Positions 33,825 through 45,585 of a stretch of 64,000 bases of DNA are shown here, piece after piece. The stretch comes from Fomes fomentarius (lineage: Eukaryota; Basidiomycota; Agaricomycetes; Polyporales; Polyporaceae), in contig JABYQN010000009.1 in assembly GCA_022606135.1 (NCBI GenBank), positions 1,513,001-1,577,000 on the forward strand, given 5' to 3'. The position numbers and the translations under genes were made by a program. Below the pieces are notes generated by a model. It had not been told where the DNA came from and made no database searches. It worked only from the letters and a program-made list of their open reading frames with translations. Position 1 is the first letter of the stretch. The number at the start of each line of letters is the position of its first letter.

Positions 33825-36256
33825 ATGACCAACGTCCCCGCGCCGACCGCACAGCGGCCGCAATCAGCCCTCGTCTCGAAGCTCCTCGACCAAAATGCCA
33901 CCCAGCACACCTCAGAGCCCTCTGATGAGTCGCGCTACTCAGCCCTGTCCTCCCCGTACGGAGATTCGCGCGCCTCGACGCCGGACTCGGCTGCTCCGCT
34001 CCAGATGAAGTTCCGGAACGCGGACGTCGACCGGAACTGGAGCGAGAAACCGGAAAATGTCACTGCTGCCCATGCAGCGTCGGGGGTGGGTGAAGATACG
34101 GTGCATCTGGTGGGCGCGGCGGGGAGGCAGCCTGAGGAGGTGTATACTCGTACGTTGAGCTGGTGGAGGGCAGCAATTCGTCGTGCGATCTTGAGGAATG
34201 TGGAGGCAGAGTCCAAGGTGCTTGCAAACATGCAGGTGAGTAAGCTACTCGTCTATTATGGGGTGTTGTGTTGTGCCCAATGGTCGTCGTTGTGCTCCCC
34301 GCGAGTTTGTTACCAGAAGGCCAGCATTGTCCGTCGGGTCGGCGGAGCTGCATAGCCGACTTCAGCATCTGGGAATACTTCGCCTACGAAGTATTGTTCC
34401 GGTCATGTATCTTTCATTCAATACTTGCTCAATAGTGAAATTGTCTCTTGCTATCGAAGAATGTGTATACTGAAGTTCAGTAATGCTAACGGACGACCGT
34501 CAGGCTAAAGTCCGCCATCCGTTCCTGGACGCGTACTTCGTGTACACATCCTCCCTCGGCACGCACACATTCTTCATGATCATGCTGCCCATCTTCTATT
34601 TCTTTGGAGCACCGGAGTTTGGCAGAGGGTATGTCCGAACCTTAGCTCTTTCTGGTCATTCTCTCTTCGCTCACGAAGTCGCGTGACAGGCTGCTTGTGA
34701 TGCTTGCCGTTGGTGTGTACGTCTCTTCCTTCATCAAGGATCTCTGCTGTGCTCCACGGCCGTTCGCCCCGCCAGTAACCAGACTGAGTGAGTACAAGAC
34801 GGCATGTTACAATTGTATTTGTAGCTGATAGGCTTGCGAACAGCGATCGGGAGTCACCACCTCGAATATGGTTGCCCTTCCACACACTCCACGAATAGTG
34901 TCTCTATCGCTCTGTTCTTCTATGATCTCTTGCAGCACGCATATGCACCCACGTCCTCGCTCGCCAAGACCGCCGTCGACTCTGCAGTGTCATCGGTGAA
35001 CGTCACTGGCGTGCTACCCTCGGCGGAAGTCATCGATCACGCAGAGGGCCTGTTCTCGCAGACGACATACTATTTTGCCGTCGGATCGCTACTGTTCTAC
35101 GTGTTCTCCATAGTGTATGGCCGCTTGTACACTGGCATGCACTCCTTCACGGACTGCATCGTCGGGAGTGCTCTCGGCGCGGGTATCTGGGGCCTGCACG
35201 TTCTGTGCAGGGAGTATGTGGACGCATGGGTGCGGGACAACGGTCTCATAGGTATACCGTCAATGTTCATTCACAGTACAGTGAGATGCTAACGTAGTGA
35301 CTTGCTATTGTAGTTCCTGGCTTCATTGTTCCCTTGTGCCTCTATCTCGTACATCGACACCCGCAGCCTGTGGACGACTGTCCTTGCTTCGAGGATGCCA
35401 TCGCGTTCGTGTCCGTCGTCATGGGCGAGTTCGTTGCTCGATGGTTCATGCTGCACAACGGGTACGACGAGACGTTCTTCATCCGCCCCATGCCCGGCGC
35501 CTCATGGGCGACTTGGTCGGATATCGGCACTTGGTGGTCGACCGCCGCAATCAAGATGGTCATAGGTGCGCTGCGTTTGCATAGATAGCCTCCTGTCACA
35601 GCCTTGCTGATGTTATTCATTCTGACGGGTGTGCCATGCCGCAGGCGTCCTGACGATCTTTATCTGGCGCATCGTCGCGAAGTCGTTCTGCCACTTTGTC
35701 CTCCCGCCCACATTCCGGTTACTCTCGCACCTCTTTACGCTCCCACACCGCCGGTTCTACACACCCGCGACGGACTACACCTCCGTCCCGCCCGAGAAGG
35801 GGCTGCGCCCGATCCCATCCGTGATCGACCTCCCGGGGATGGTCGAGTACGAGGTGGACGGCGTCAGCGTCGGAGCGAGCACCGGGCGGCGCAACGGCCA
35901 CGGCCACGGGTCCTACCGCGCTATCAAGCAGCGCACGGGTAGGGCTGGTGGCAGGCAGGAGCCATCTGAGAAGAATGAGAGCGCGAAGGAGGAACGGGAT
36001 GGTGATTCGCAGTGGTGGACGGAGCCCTCCGCGGGCGCGAACGCGCAGAGCGCAAGGGACGTCAAGCACTACGATGCGGATGGTGCGTTCTCGGGCTTCC
36101 ATTCTTGCGCGCGGGATTGAACTCTGGGCTGATCATATTGTGGCGTTTCGTACAGTGTTGACGAAGGTCTTCGTGTATAGCGGGATCGGGATCGTTGCGG
36201 TTGGGGTTTTGCCAGTCATGTTTGAGGTGCTCGGTTGGGGCGTGAAGACGAGCTGA
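33825..36256 (+). CDS. Sphingoid long-chain-base 1-phosphate phosphatase, PAP2 family (Lcb3/Ysr2-like)
   Basis: Endoplasmic-reticulum membrane phosphatase that dephosphorylates dihydrosphingosine- and phytosphingosine-1-phosphate, part of sphingolipid recycling. The start ATG at 33825 opens a soluble Ser-rich N-terminus. All three PAP2 motifs are present: KDLCCAPRP (K...RP) near 34740, the GCPSTHSTNS motif near 34870 with its catalytic His, and RLYTGMHSFTDC near 35130-35160 with its second His. Helices include FFMIMLPIFYFFG, LLVMLAVGVYVSSF, YFAVGSLLFYVFS, VLTIFIWRIVAKSF and, at the end, VFVYSGIGIVAVGVLPVMF. The helix layout and PSTHS variant are typical of Lcb3 rather than of diacylglycerol-pyrophosphate phosphatases. 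A charged loop of about 100 residues (near 35.80-36.08 kb) precedes the final helix. The stop TGA is at 36254-36256. Confidence 0.9.
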
Positions 36257-37239
36257 GTCACCAGGACCTCCGAGTCGTTGGTGCACATTGGGGGGAATGT
36301 AGGTGTGTGCTGCGGCGTTCTCCTTGTGATTCTCTTAGTGTCCTCGCTCCCGCTGCGGGTCTCTAGACCCCTACCCATTCCGTGTTAGTCGTTCTCATCA
36401 GTACACGTATACTATCCAGATGTAGACAGTTCTTGTCGTCGAGGCACCCATTGGATACGATTCAGCTAAGTTGCAGTAATCAATTTTATATACCCCCGTG
36501 ACCATTGACGAACGACGTGGCAGCTCTGCGGTTCGTAGATCATCATGAACCGGTGCCGGGCTTGTGCACAGTGATAATGCGCAGGAGTCTTGTACCCCTA
36601 CATACTAATAGGGTGAGAGGCTTGCATCAATTAGGATGCGCTGTGTCATCACTTCGCGCCAGATGATTGGAATGATGCGCCAGACCTCCTACGAACGCCA
36701 TGTTCTCTGAGCTCTCAGTAGGCACTAGGTACCCGAGTCTCTCGAGCGCACAGGTCACAACTCTTGCGCATACAGGCGGATACCTGGTGAAACCTCTGCC
36801 TTTGTCCTGAAGAGTGTCGGTGTCTTTCGATGCTGCGAGTACGTGGTGGTTTTCTGAGGATCAATCGCAGACTGTGTATAAGGTCCGTCATGCCCAAAGT
36901 CGTTGGGCAAGTACTTAGCGGCATTCGGGCAGAACGCGTACGCAAGCCCTCCATGACTCACGTAAGCGGTGCCGATGCTGCTAGGGTTAGGATCATCCCT
37001 TGGAAATGAACCCATTTGTTTTCGACTCAGATTGAGGTACTTGTGTCGGAGTCCAAATGAGCCTGGTTACTCAGCTCACACCGCCTAGCGTGATTGTAAC
37101 TCAGAACTCAGGAATAGATCAGTTTCTGGATTGTTCTCTCCGCGAGAGCGGGTTACGTCAGCTCGAGGCGCGAGGAGGGATGTGGGTGAAGCTTGTTGAA
37201 AAGAGACTTCACCTCTATCCACCGCAGCGACAACCCGCC
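36257..37239. other. Intergenic
   Basis: About 1 kb between the phosphatase stop and the bZIP start. The bZIP frame stays open upstream to 37057 but the first ATG with family-like sequence is at 37240. No gene, repeat or RNA was recognised. Confidence 0.4.
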
Positions 37240-39325
37240 ATGCTCGTCGACAATCCCATTCAGCACAATCTCGCGTCCTACAACCCCTCCTTCGAGGAGT
37301 TTTTCGACATGGACCTCTTCGTAGGTCCTTCAAACCCCACCGCGGGCTCGAGTGGCTCGTCCCCCAGCTCGTCCCCCTCAAACTCTTTCACCGGCCTCCC
37401 CCCCACGCCGCCCGAAGGGTTCTCATTGAACGACATCTCCCTCTCGCCCAGTCCCTTCTTCTCCCTCACTCACGAAGATGAACAGGCGAAGATGAGCACC
37501 TTTGTTCCCCCGCCACCGCCGCTGGTTACGATTTTCTCGCGTCGTACTCGCAATTGGTGCAGACGAGCAGTCCTGAATCATCTGGCTCTGGTTCCGGCCC
37601 TGGCTCTGGCTCGTCATCGGGCGACTCGCCTGGTAGCATAGATCCCCAGCTCATGCATACCCCCGCGGCTTCCAAAGCAGCGAGCGACTTTGATGAGGAG
37701 GAGGAAGATGAAGATGATGATCTCATCCACGATATCGATGACCTCCAGTCTATTCCTGAAGACCGCGTTCTTCCGACCCTCAAGGTTGGTGGGAAGGGCA
37801 AGGCGAACAGGAAGGGCACGGTGCGTGATGGTGGAATCGTGAAGCGCTCAACAAGCGGCGAAAAGAAGGAGAACAAGCAGCCTGCAATGCTCTCCACCAC
37901 CTCTTGCGACCCCGACGACTGGCGGCCCACGCCTGAGGAGTACAAGAAGATGTCCTCCAAGGAGAAACGTCAGCTCCGCAACAAGATTAGTGCGCGCAAC
38001 TTCCGCGTCCGACGCAAGGGTGAGTGTCTTCGCCTTCCGCAGCCGCGTTCTGGATGCTAACAACGTGTTCAGAGTATATTACCACGTTGGAGGGCGATAT
38101 CGCAGAACGTGACAGGCTCATCGATGCCATCCGCACCGAACTCGGCAGCACGAAGAGCGAGAACGTGGCCTTGCGCCAGGAGATCGACGCGCTCAAGAAG
38201 GCGCTCCTCGATGGTCGCGGCCGTCCCGACACTCCCGTCCTCCCACCTCCCGGACCCTTGCCCGTCGTCCCCGCTGCCAACCGCGCTTCGGCTTCCTCTC
38301 CAGTCCCCACACCGCGGAGCCCGCTGCTTGCTCCTAACACGCAAAAGGATCTCCCTACTTCGCCGCGCCTCGGCGCCCGTGGCTTCTGGGGCGGTGCGGC
38401 CCATGGCATGGGCGGCTTCGGCAGCATCACCCCCGTACATACTACCCTCGTACCAGAGTGGGGCACTATCCTCAACGGTAAGGGTGCGCCTGGCCACAAG
38501 AGCCCCGCTCTCCAGGAGAACATCAACCCCAACCTCAACGCCACGCCGGCGTCGCTCGCCGCGTTGCTCATTGGTCGTAACGAGGAGAAGTCCAAGGAGC
38601 AGCAGAACCCAATGGCTGGCTTTGATCTGTTCGCGGACAACAACATGTTCACACTGAAGTCTATGGATGCGTATGTTTTCGCGTTATTTGTCAGCTTGAT
38701 TCTTTCCGTCCGTACTTATGTTCCACCTAGTTACCGCATGCACCTTTGGGGCAAGATGGCCCAGCAACAGGCCGCTCAGCGCCAGAACCAGCCGTCCAGC
38801 CAGGGCCAGTCGAATGCTCCGGCTCCCACCGGTCTCGCAGGCAACGTTCGTCCCCACTACTTCAACAAGAGTCCCACGCTCTCTGCCCTCCTTTCCGGCA
38901 AGGCCGTTACCTCCACCGTCACCTCCAGCTCCCAGCTTCTCCACCCCTACCCGACTCCCCCGAGCTCTCCTCACCTTGGTTCTGCGAAGGCCGATGCGCT
39001 GACTCCCCAGCACGCTATGCTCGCCAGCATGGCGTCGCAGACGCTGTTCAGCAAGCTTGGCAACGCATTCTGGGACGCCTTCTCCCGCCCGTCCGGTGGT
39101 CTGCACCCCAATGGTGCCTCTAAGCAGGAATGGGACGCGGACAAGGTCCGTCGCGTCATGGAAGGCACTGCCGTTGTGCGCATCGTCGATGTCGAGCCTC
39201 ATCCTGCAGCGATGGCGCCTGCCTCGAGCATGGCGCAGAAGGTCCAGGAGAAGGATAAGTGCGCTGCGGTAGTCGCGGACTTGCTCGCTGAGAGCATGGC
39301 GAGCTTGACGCTCAGCCGGAAGTAA
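37240..39325 (+). CDS. bZIP transcription factor
   Basis: Nuclear DNA-binding protein of the basic leucine zipper class. The start chosen is MLVDNPIQHNLASY at 37240. The N-terminal third is Ser/Pro-rich, followed by an acidic run (DFDEEEEDEDDD near 37.70 kb) that may activate transcription. The basic region reads KEKRQLRNKISARNFRVRRK at about 37961-38020, with the invariant Asn and Arg of the bZIP signature. An intron 38020-38072 separates it from the zipper, YITTLEGDIAERDRLIDAIR onward, with heptad leucine-type positions continuing to IDALKKALL. The C-terminal half is Pro/Ser-rich with conserved-looking MDAYRMHLWGKMAQQQ and a second intron near 38670-38730. The protein ends LTLSRK with TAA at 39323-39325. 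The target genes cannot be read from the sequence. Confidence 0.9.
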
Positions 39326-40657
39326 ACGTTGCACCATCTTGCTCTATCTCGAAGATGTGCTGCATGGTGCTCGAGGTTCGAGCAAATAGCCCGTGCTTTG
39401 CACTTCGCAGTGGGAAAAGGCCAAGCCCCGAGGCGACAATCCAGGTCAGAACAACAGAAGACGAAGAAGTGTTCCCGTTTTTGTTTCATGTTCGTATTCG
39501 TGTTTACGTCTCCCGGCCTTATGCTGGCGAGTTCCACCCTCCTTTTTGATAGCCTGCTCTACTTTCTTACTATTTCTCTGACTTGTCTATATATTCGTGC
39601 CGTTTAATAACGTAACCAGTAGTAGTACCCTCCTTCCGTCTCTCGTCGCGAGTTCTATCTCTCCCTCCGGACTTCACGTTCTCGATCCCAGTCCCTGATC
39701 GTTGACAAAACCCCCCTCTCAATCATCCCCTCTCCTCGTTTCGAGCCGTTCTCTTTCCATCGAATCCGCTGAGTCTTAAGCCCATCACCATCCCTCCCCG
39801 AATCATATTCCCGAATCCGATCTCTCATCGTATCGTCCCTGCTAGTATAGTTCACGCCCCGCTCGACTTCGAAATTTGCGTGTACGGCACACAAACGCAT
39901 GTGTGCGCTCTAGCGATGCAGCGAGGTGGTGACCTCTAGCGATGCAGCGCGGTGGTGACCTTGTACATAGTCATAGTGTTTTATCTTCTCCCGGCCCCGG
40001 TATCGGTCGCTCGTCCCTCCTGGAATTGTCGCATAGTTGAGAATTGTGTATGAATAGCAACCTGCTTCGACGCTGGATAGCGTATGAATCATAGATGTTC
40101 TCATATGTGAAGCTCACATCTGTGTGATTCTTGTGACTGGCATATGTTTGCGAGGAGTCTTTCCGGGTCCAACCTTCAGCTAAAATAAGTGCAACTTTTT
40201 GCGATGATTGACATCCAAGTGTCATTGAGCCCGCTGACTCGTCAGTAACCTCATACTAAGCATGACAGACGAGCGATTGTAGTTAACATGTGTCCGGACT
40301 CTAGACCCGTCTGCTAGACTCCCAAGGAAACATGAATGAATGATGGGTGCAGGGGTCGCCGTGCCAAATATGAGATAACAAAGAAGTATCGCATATCCAG
40401 TTGAAATATGTCATGGTTAGAGATCGCTCTTCTGTGGCTTTCCACAAAGAGAGGCGTGTACATGTGTTGGTGGGCTGAGGTCTATCTGGAGGCCGGGTGC
40501 CGACAGGGGCACTCCGTCTGGCAGTCGGGCAGATTGCTTCGCATAGTAAAATACCACTTTGTGACTGAAACCATTTCTTGCTATCAACTTGTGACTGGGG
40601 AACAACTTCGATGTATAAAACCAGAAGAGCGACATAGGCAGATAGGAGTGAACATAT
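39326..40657. other. Intergenic
   Basis: About 1.3 kb with the 3' untranslated region of the bZIP gene. It contains the short tandem repeat at 39908-39959 and nothing else I can support. Confidence 0.4.
39908..39959. repeat. Tandem repeat, two copies of 26 bp
   Basis: The unit CTCTAGCGATGCAGCGAGGT plus GGTGAC occurs twice head to tail with a single A/C difference (GCGAGG versus GCGCGG). Confidence 0.85.
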
Positions 40658-41957
40658 TTATACAACAGCCTTGGTTGAGAAAGAGTGTAGTTCGAAATCG
40701 TCGTCGTTGGCTTTCATAGCCGTGCCGTACACGTCCACGTTGGAGGAACCAGCGACTGCGGCGGTAGTCGTGCTTGCGGTCGTCTGCGTGATGCCAGACT
40801 GGGTCGTCGTGTTCTTCCGCACCTGCCAAGTGGTAGTGGGAGCTCTCTGGGTGTAATAGGTGTCGTCATGACGCCGATGTCCAACACGGAGGATCACGAT
40901 GGAAAAAATGATACCCGTCAACGGGGTTGCCTGATCATAGACATGGCCAGTAAGACACCAACACGGCTTAAATAAGAATCTCAACCCACTTACCATCTCG
41001 GACATGATTTCTAGCCCTTGCGAGCCAAACGCCAGCGTCATCACATATGCAAAGAGGTAGGCGGCATTGATGAGCCCACTCTCAAGAATAATGCGCAAGA
41101 TTGGAGAGAGGCTCGATCGCCCGGGCTCCGACTCGGTTTCAATGTTCAACTTTTTCATTTCACGGTCGACAGACCAAATTCGATACGCGAGCATAGCTAT
41201 CGAAAAATCAGCAATTGGATAACGTTCGAAAGTAGCTGACTATCTCACAGGTTGCTAGGGCATTTGCGACGAGGCTCAGTGAAAAGAACGCTTTGAGCCA
41301 CTTTGCCTCCGACAGTACAGTCTGGTCAGGTAGGTTGCTGTACGCCCACATCGTGTATGAGCCGAAAGCTGTAGAAGCCATCAGTACTCGGACAATGCAT
41401 ATGCAACGAGTAGATAGCAAACCTGCGCTGGTGATTGAAAGTCCGACTGGAAGCAGAACAATGTATATGCTCTTTCCCCAGACGATCCAACAACGGTAAT
41501 TCTGGGGCCATTGTAAGATACATGCTATAGTCCAGACGAGGTCACATACCACGAAGGAATCACCGACCAGCAATACGACGATCAGTATGCTATGCTTTGT
41601 GATGAACAATCTCTGGGTGACGTCGGAGAGGTACGCCAACCGAGCGTCGCGAGGATCGTGGGCGATGAATGCCACGAAGACGTTGGCAGTGTCGACGGAG
41701 AACCGAGCGGTGGCGAGAAAAATGAGAAGAACGCCTGCTACGACCATGGGCCAGCTGAGCTGGGAGCCCGTGCGAGCTCGCCGACGGATGAGGTCATAAC
41801 CGCAGACGAAGAATAGACAGACAAAGATGCCTAGAGACATACGCGGCTCGAGATCGTCACTACTGAGACGTACTGCACGGAGAGAACGGGGCGTACCGTA
41901 GAGGCCTCCCTCGGCGGCGATGCCGGCGAGCTCGGCGGTGTCAATGAGCATAGGCAT
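40658..41957 (-). CDS. Orphan seven-helix membrane protein (left-arm copy)
   Basis: Near-identical paralogue of the gene at 59328-60604, in inverted orientation. The start chosen is MPMLIDTAELAG at 41957, the only start shared by both copies; the frame upstream is open here but lacks an ATG. Helices: SLGIFVCLFFVCGYDL, WPMVVAGVLLIFLATARF, SILIVVLLVGDSFVVCDLVW, SIYIVLLPVGLSITSAGLL, AFFSLSLVANALATS (across an intron), INAAYLFAYVMTLAF and TPLTGIIFSIVILRVG. The motif YRCWIVWGK is common in this Agaricomycete family. The cytoplasmic tail after VGHRRHDD is quite different from the right-arm copy and ends HSFSTKAVV at 40658. Coding appears intact. Function is unknown; a receptor or sensor role is only a guess from topology. 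Confidence 0.7.
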
Positions 41958-42944
41958 CTTGGACGGAACCACTGCCAATGGAGGGGTGCGACTGGCAGAC
42001 GATGGAGAGCCGGAGGCCACAGTGTGGGACCCTCATAAATAAGGCCCACGCCTGTGTGGCATCATATTTGCCACAAGCAGCTTAAGGGCGACCCGATGAG
42101 AAGCTTCCTGTCATCGGTTGGCGGCGCTACGCCGAGCAGAGAACGAACAAGCACTGTCCACGGATACCATGAGGTCAGCGCGTTTCGAACCAACAAATGG
42201 TGTGCCTGTAGTACGTACTACCTCTATGATGCATGTCGCTCAAGAATTCCACTGCGGTGATTCGAGCAGATGCTGTAATCACGTTGTAGAGATACCAACG
42301 ATGTCCCCCGCGGCTCTTCTGCTCGCCCAGAAGCCGCAAGGAAAGGTTGGCCCTGGTGTCGGACATGGACGTTAGCACCCTACTAAGATGAGCGTTGTTC
42401 GAGTCCTGGTTCACACTGTCAATAAGCTGGTTTTAAGGGAGAATAAACCTTGAGGGTGCTGGTGCTTCCCAGTCCGGCTGACAGTGAGAGCTATGTGTCG
42501 ATTGTGGGGATGCTACTCACACGCCTGGCACATCATGGAGGTACGGGGTCGGGACTGGGAACTGAAAGTTCAACCGATCCATGTCCGAATCCGAATGACG
42601 CTGATGGTATAGACCAGACGTGACCAGTTCCTGTGACACTGTTTCTGGTGCATACCTAGCCTCAGGAGTCTGTTGCAAGCAATAGGAACAAACATGCTAC
42701 AGATTTTGACTTGATATCGGGACTAAGAATCGCGCGTGATGGAAGACACAACAGTCGGCCGTGACAGGGGGACAGTTAGAGAGTACTATACTATACAGCC
42801 AGCAGGAATCAGTATGACGACAGTGATGGCGGCACTGAACATCATTGTCATACAAAACAACTGGCATGCTCTGCATTTATAGATATATATACTATCGAAC
42901 TTCACCCAGCGACATCTTACTACACACTGCTGCCATCGGAGTAC
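41958..42944. other. Intergenic within left arm
   Basis: About 1 kb. The reverse strand has TTATTTATGAG near 42035-42045, a TATA-like site some 80 bp before the 7-TM start. Near 42850-42930 the sequence still matches the right arm (GATGTCGCTGGGTGAAGTTC), but the middle has diverged beyond easy alignment. No gene was seen. Confidence 0.4.
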
Positions 42945-44354
42945 CTACTGTTGCAAGGGCTCAATGACGAACCCCTTACTGAACGTCTTACGCGGATCGT
43001 ATTTGCCCTTGACCTCCCGCAGCCGCCCGAGGTTGCTTCCGAACACGTCCTCAGGTCGCCCTGGCACAGATTCAAGAAACAGCCACGGTCCTGTCCTGCC
43101 AGCTCCGCGTTCTTCTTCCGCACCAAATCGACGACCTCTGCTGTGAACGTCCGGCATGCATTTACAGATTGGTCCGTGATCGATCTGTCCAAAGTCATAG
43201 CCTCGTCAACGATCACCGTTGCCCGACCTTACAAACAACCAAGCAATAGCTGCCGACTGACCTTCCCTGAACAGCCATCCAATAGTGAGGAAGACGAGTC
43301 TTGAGCGCCGTCTCGTCTGCTTTCACAGACGTGATCGGGGTGGGTAGAGTCAGGTCCCAGAGAACCGCAGATGCACGCACGTCCTCGTTCTCCGTGAATT
43401 GGAGCCATTTGTACCAGACTGCGAGCAACAGGTCAGGGAAGAAGTCAGAGAACATCGTCCCCCGGATGATGAGCCTGCGCGGTGCTGTGGCAAGGGCGGC
43501 GTCGGCAGCGTGCGAGATTGTCTGGAAGTTCGGGACGACGCGGATGTTCTGCAACACAGGTTTGACAGATCCAGCAATGAAAGGCGCAAGGACGGTCTGT
43601 GCACGTGAGCCGTCCTTGTCATTCAAGACCGTCGGCAAGATCACGACCGAAGGCTTCAAAAAGATCTCATGTCAGAGACGGACATACAGTGGATGGTTTT
43701 AAGTTCAACTCACCCTAAACTCGGGAGCTGGTCCACGAGAGAAATTCATGGTGAATCGCTCCCCTGCGGTTTGCGTCTTCTTCCATTCCTGTGGGTGTAC
43801 GTTAGTCAGATGTCTGATGGGCCAGTACAGTGCCGTGAGCACCTCAAAGCGGCTGCAGTACTTACATTGATAACTTGAAGGATGTTCTCTATTTCGGCTC
43901 CAGGATATGCGATGACACCGGAAGAGAATGGGCCACTGTAAGGGTGTACTTTGAAGACAAACTCGGCAATGATACCGAACTGTCCACCACCACCTAACGA
44001 CAAGTAACAACCGTTAGAACTGCCAAGTCGCAGACCGACGAAATAGAAGACGTACCACGGATCGCCCAGAACAAGTCTGGCTCTTCGTCCTTGCTGGCTC
44101 GAACAATCCGTCCATCGGCTAGGACGACCGTGGCTGCGAGCAGGTTGTCGATCGCGAGGCCGTACTTCCCACTGAGCGGCCCGTAGCCTCCACCGAGCGT
44201 GAAGCCGCCGACGCCAACAAACCAGAGAGGTGATCCGACGACATCGACTTGGGCTTGAGAGGACAGATAGATCCGAGTTACGCTTGAGGGCGGCTGTGTA
44301 GGCATCACCCGACTCGGGAGTGAGGACTGCGCCTTGGGTGTTCAGGCCCTGCAT
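42945..44354 (-). pseudogene. BBE-like FAD-linked oxidase, inactivated left-arm copy
   Basis: Broken duplicate of the oxidase at 56463-58127. The start ATG at 44354 and the first 32 codons are kept. Then a segment matching 56559-56810 of the intact copy is missing, replaced by one T at about 44258 (net loss 251 bp). This removes the FAD-binding part with the GGGAHSS motif and shifts the frame. A second deletion of 7 bp (TGAGAAG of the right copy, near 43055) shifts the frame again close to the 3' end. The stop codon is also changed to CAG TAG, adding one codon. Between the two lesions the sequence, including the intron at about 43791-43865, is identical to the right arm, so inactivation is recent. 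Two losses totalling 258 bp restore frame only for the last 30 or so codons. Confidence 0.9.
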
Positions 44355-45585
44355 GGCTTAAGGGGACGACTGGGCTGCTGTATTCTGTGGGGGGACAGAG
44401 GGAGTTTGAGGAGGATGTGAGCGGGAGCGTTGGGGTTTACGGTCTCCGGTGCCAAGAGTGGAGTGCTTGGCGAAGAGGGACGGAAAAAGCGACCGCAGGC
44501 AGTGCATACTAGATTGTCACCGATTCCGCCAAAGGCAGTGGAAGTAGCTGAATTCCGGCGGCGGCTTATTCAGACTAATGTCAGAACCTTGATAGCTCGA
44601 GATCGAGGGACGAGCGGAATTCTGAGTGAAAGTTCTGAGAGGCGAGCTACCGCCGCGGGTATAATCGAACCATGGGCGGCATGAACCTTCCACGATTTCC
44701 ACAGACGTGGTACAGCCCAAGGCCTGAGAGACACATACCCAGTACTGTGATACTATTACAAGCACGACGCGCACTGCGGCATGCCCCGGTCTGGGAAATG
44801 CAAGGGATATTGACTCGCGGTTTATTTTCCAGGTCATGCCCTGTTGCATGGATTGAAAGAATTGCCATTTCTATCTGCCCAATCATGACATCTTTCATGG
44901 CCTTTGGCTGGTAATTTAATTCCTCTGGATATGGGTCATTTCCCAGCTGATGGCATTCAACCTCAGGGGCATGACAAGGATATAACTCGGAAATGTCAGA
45001 TTCCCATGGAAATGATAGATGTCAAAGGCATTTCCGGGTCAACTCCTGGTCAAAGGCTCGAAACAATCCCAGATACAATTCTCAAGCACCACCCAATCTC
45101 CCTTGAATGTTCTAGACCGGGACATGATGCATGAGGCCTGAGGCATGAGGGGTTGCACGTCGTGAAGGGTATCTGATCATCGTGGCACCCAAGTTCCGAT
45201 GTAGGCAAGCAAAGAGCGCCCATGACCACACAAGGCAACACACCACTGCTCATAGTCACACGAGAAGCTTTGTGTCGAAGCGTACATTGCTCGGGCCTGG
45301 TGAGAACCGATATGATAATGTTGCACTCTTCACGTTCACACACTCGAGTCAGGTCCAAGCATATGCATTTCTCACCATCAAAGTCACCCACATCGGACTC
45401 GCCGCACAGTCCTTTCAACAGAGGCCGAACATGCGGTTGCTCCGATCTTTGTCGGCAGAAGACTCCTCGCACTTTGGAATTCGGAACTTCAAGTCAAGCG
45501 GCACACGGCCCGCACACCGGCATAGAGAGTGTGCCATGCTTGACTCTGGATGACTGAGCACCGCTGTCCTCTTTATTCACCGACC
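44355..45585. promoter_or_regulatory. Duplicated divergent promoter region, left arm
   Basis: Corresponds to the region between the AKR and oxidase genes in the right arm (55549-56462), aligned over almost its whole length at lower identity. It contains the inserted TIR element at 44763-45164, absent from the right arm, and lacks the longer GCC run found there. Confidence 0.5.
44763..45164. mobile_element. Non-autonomous TIR element (MITE-like), 402 bp, with 3-bp target duplication
   Basis: Starts CACGACGCGCA and ends TGCACGTCGTG, an 11-bp terminal inverted repeat with one mismatch. A second inverted pair lies further in: 44780-44813 against 45093-45126, 27 of 34 positions matching (core CCCGGTCT and CAAGGGA). 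AAG stands on both sides (44760-44762 and 45165-45167). The homologous right arm has a single AAG at the same place and no insert, which defines the insertion exactly. There is no coding capacity. Terminal CAC with a 3-bp duplication recalls CACTA/EnSpm elements, but the family is unproven. Confidence 0.85.

Noticed and set aside
42390..42420. TGTTCGAGTCC resembling a tRNA B box
   Set aside because: No cloverleaf arms can be formed around it.
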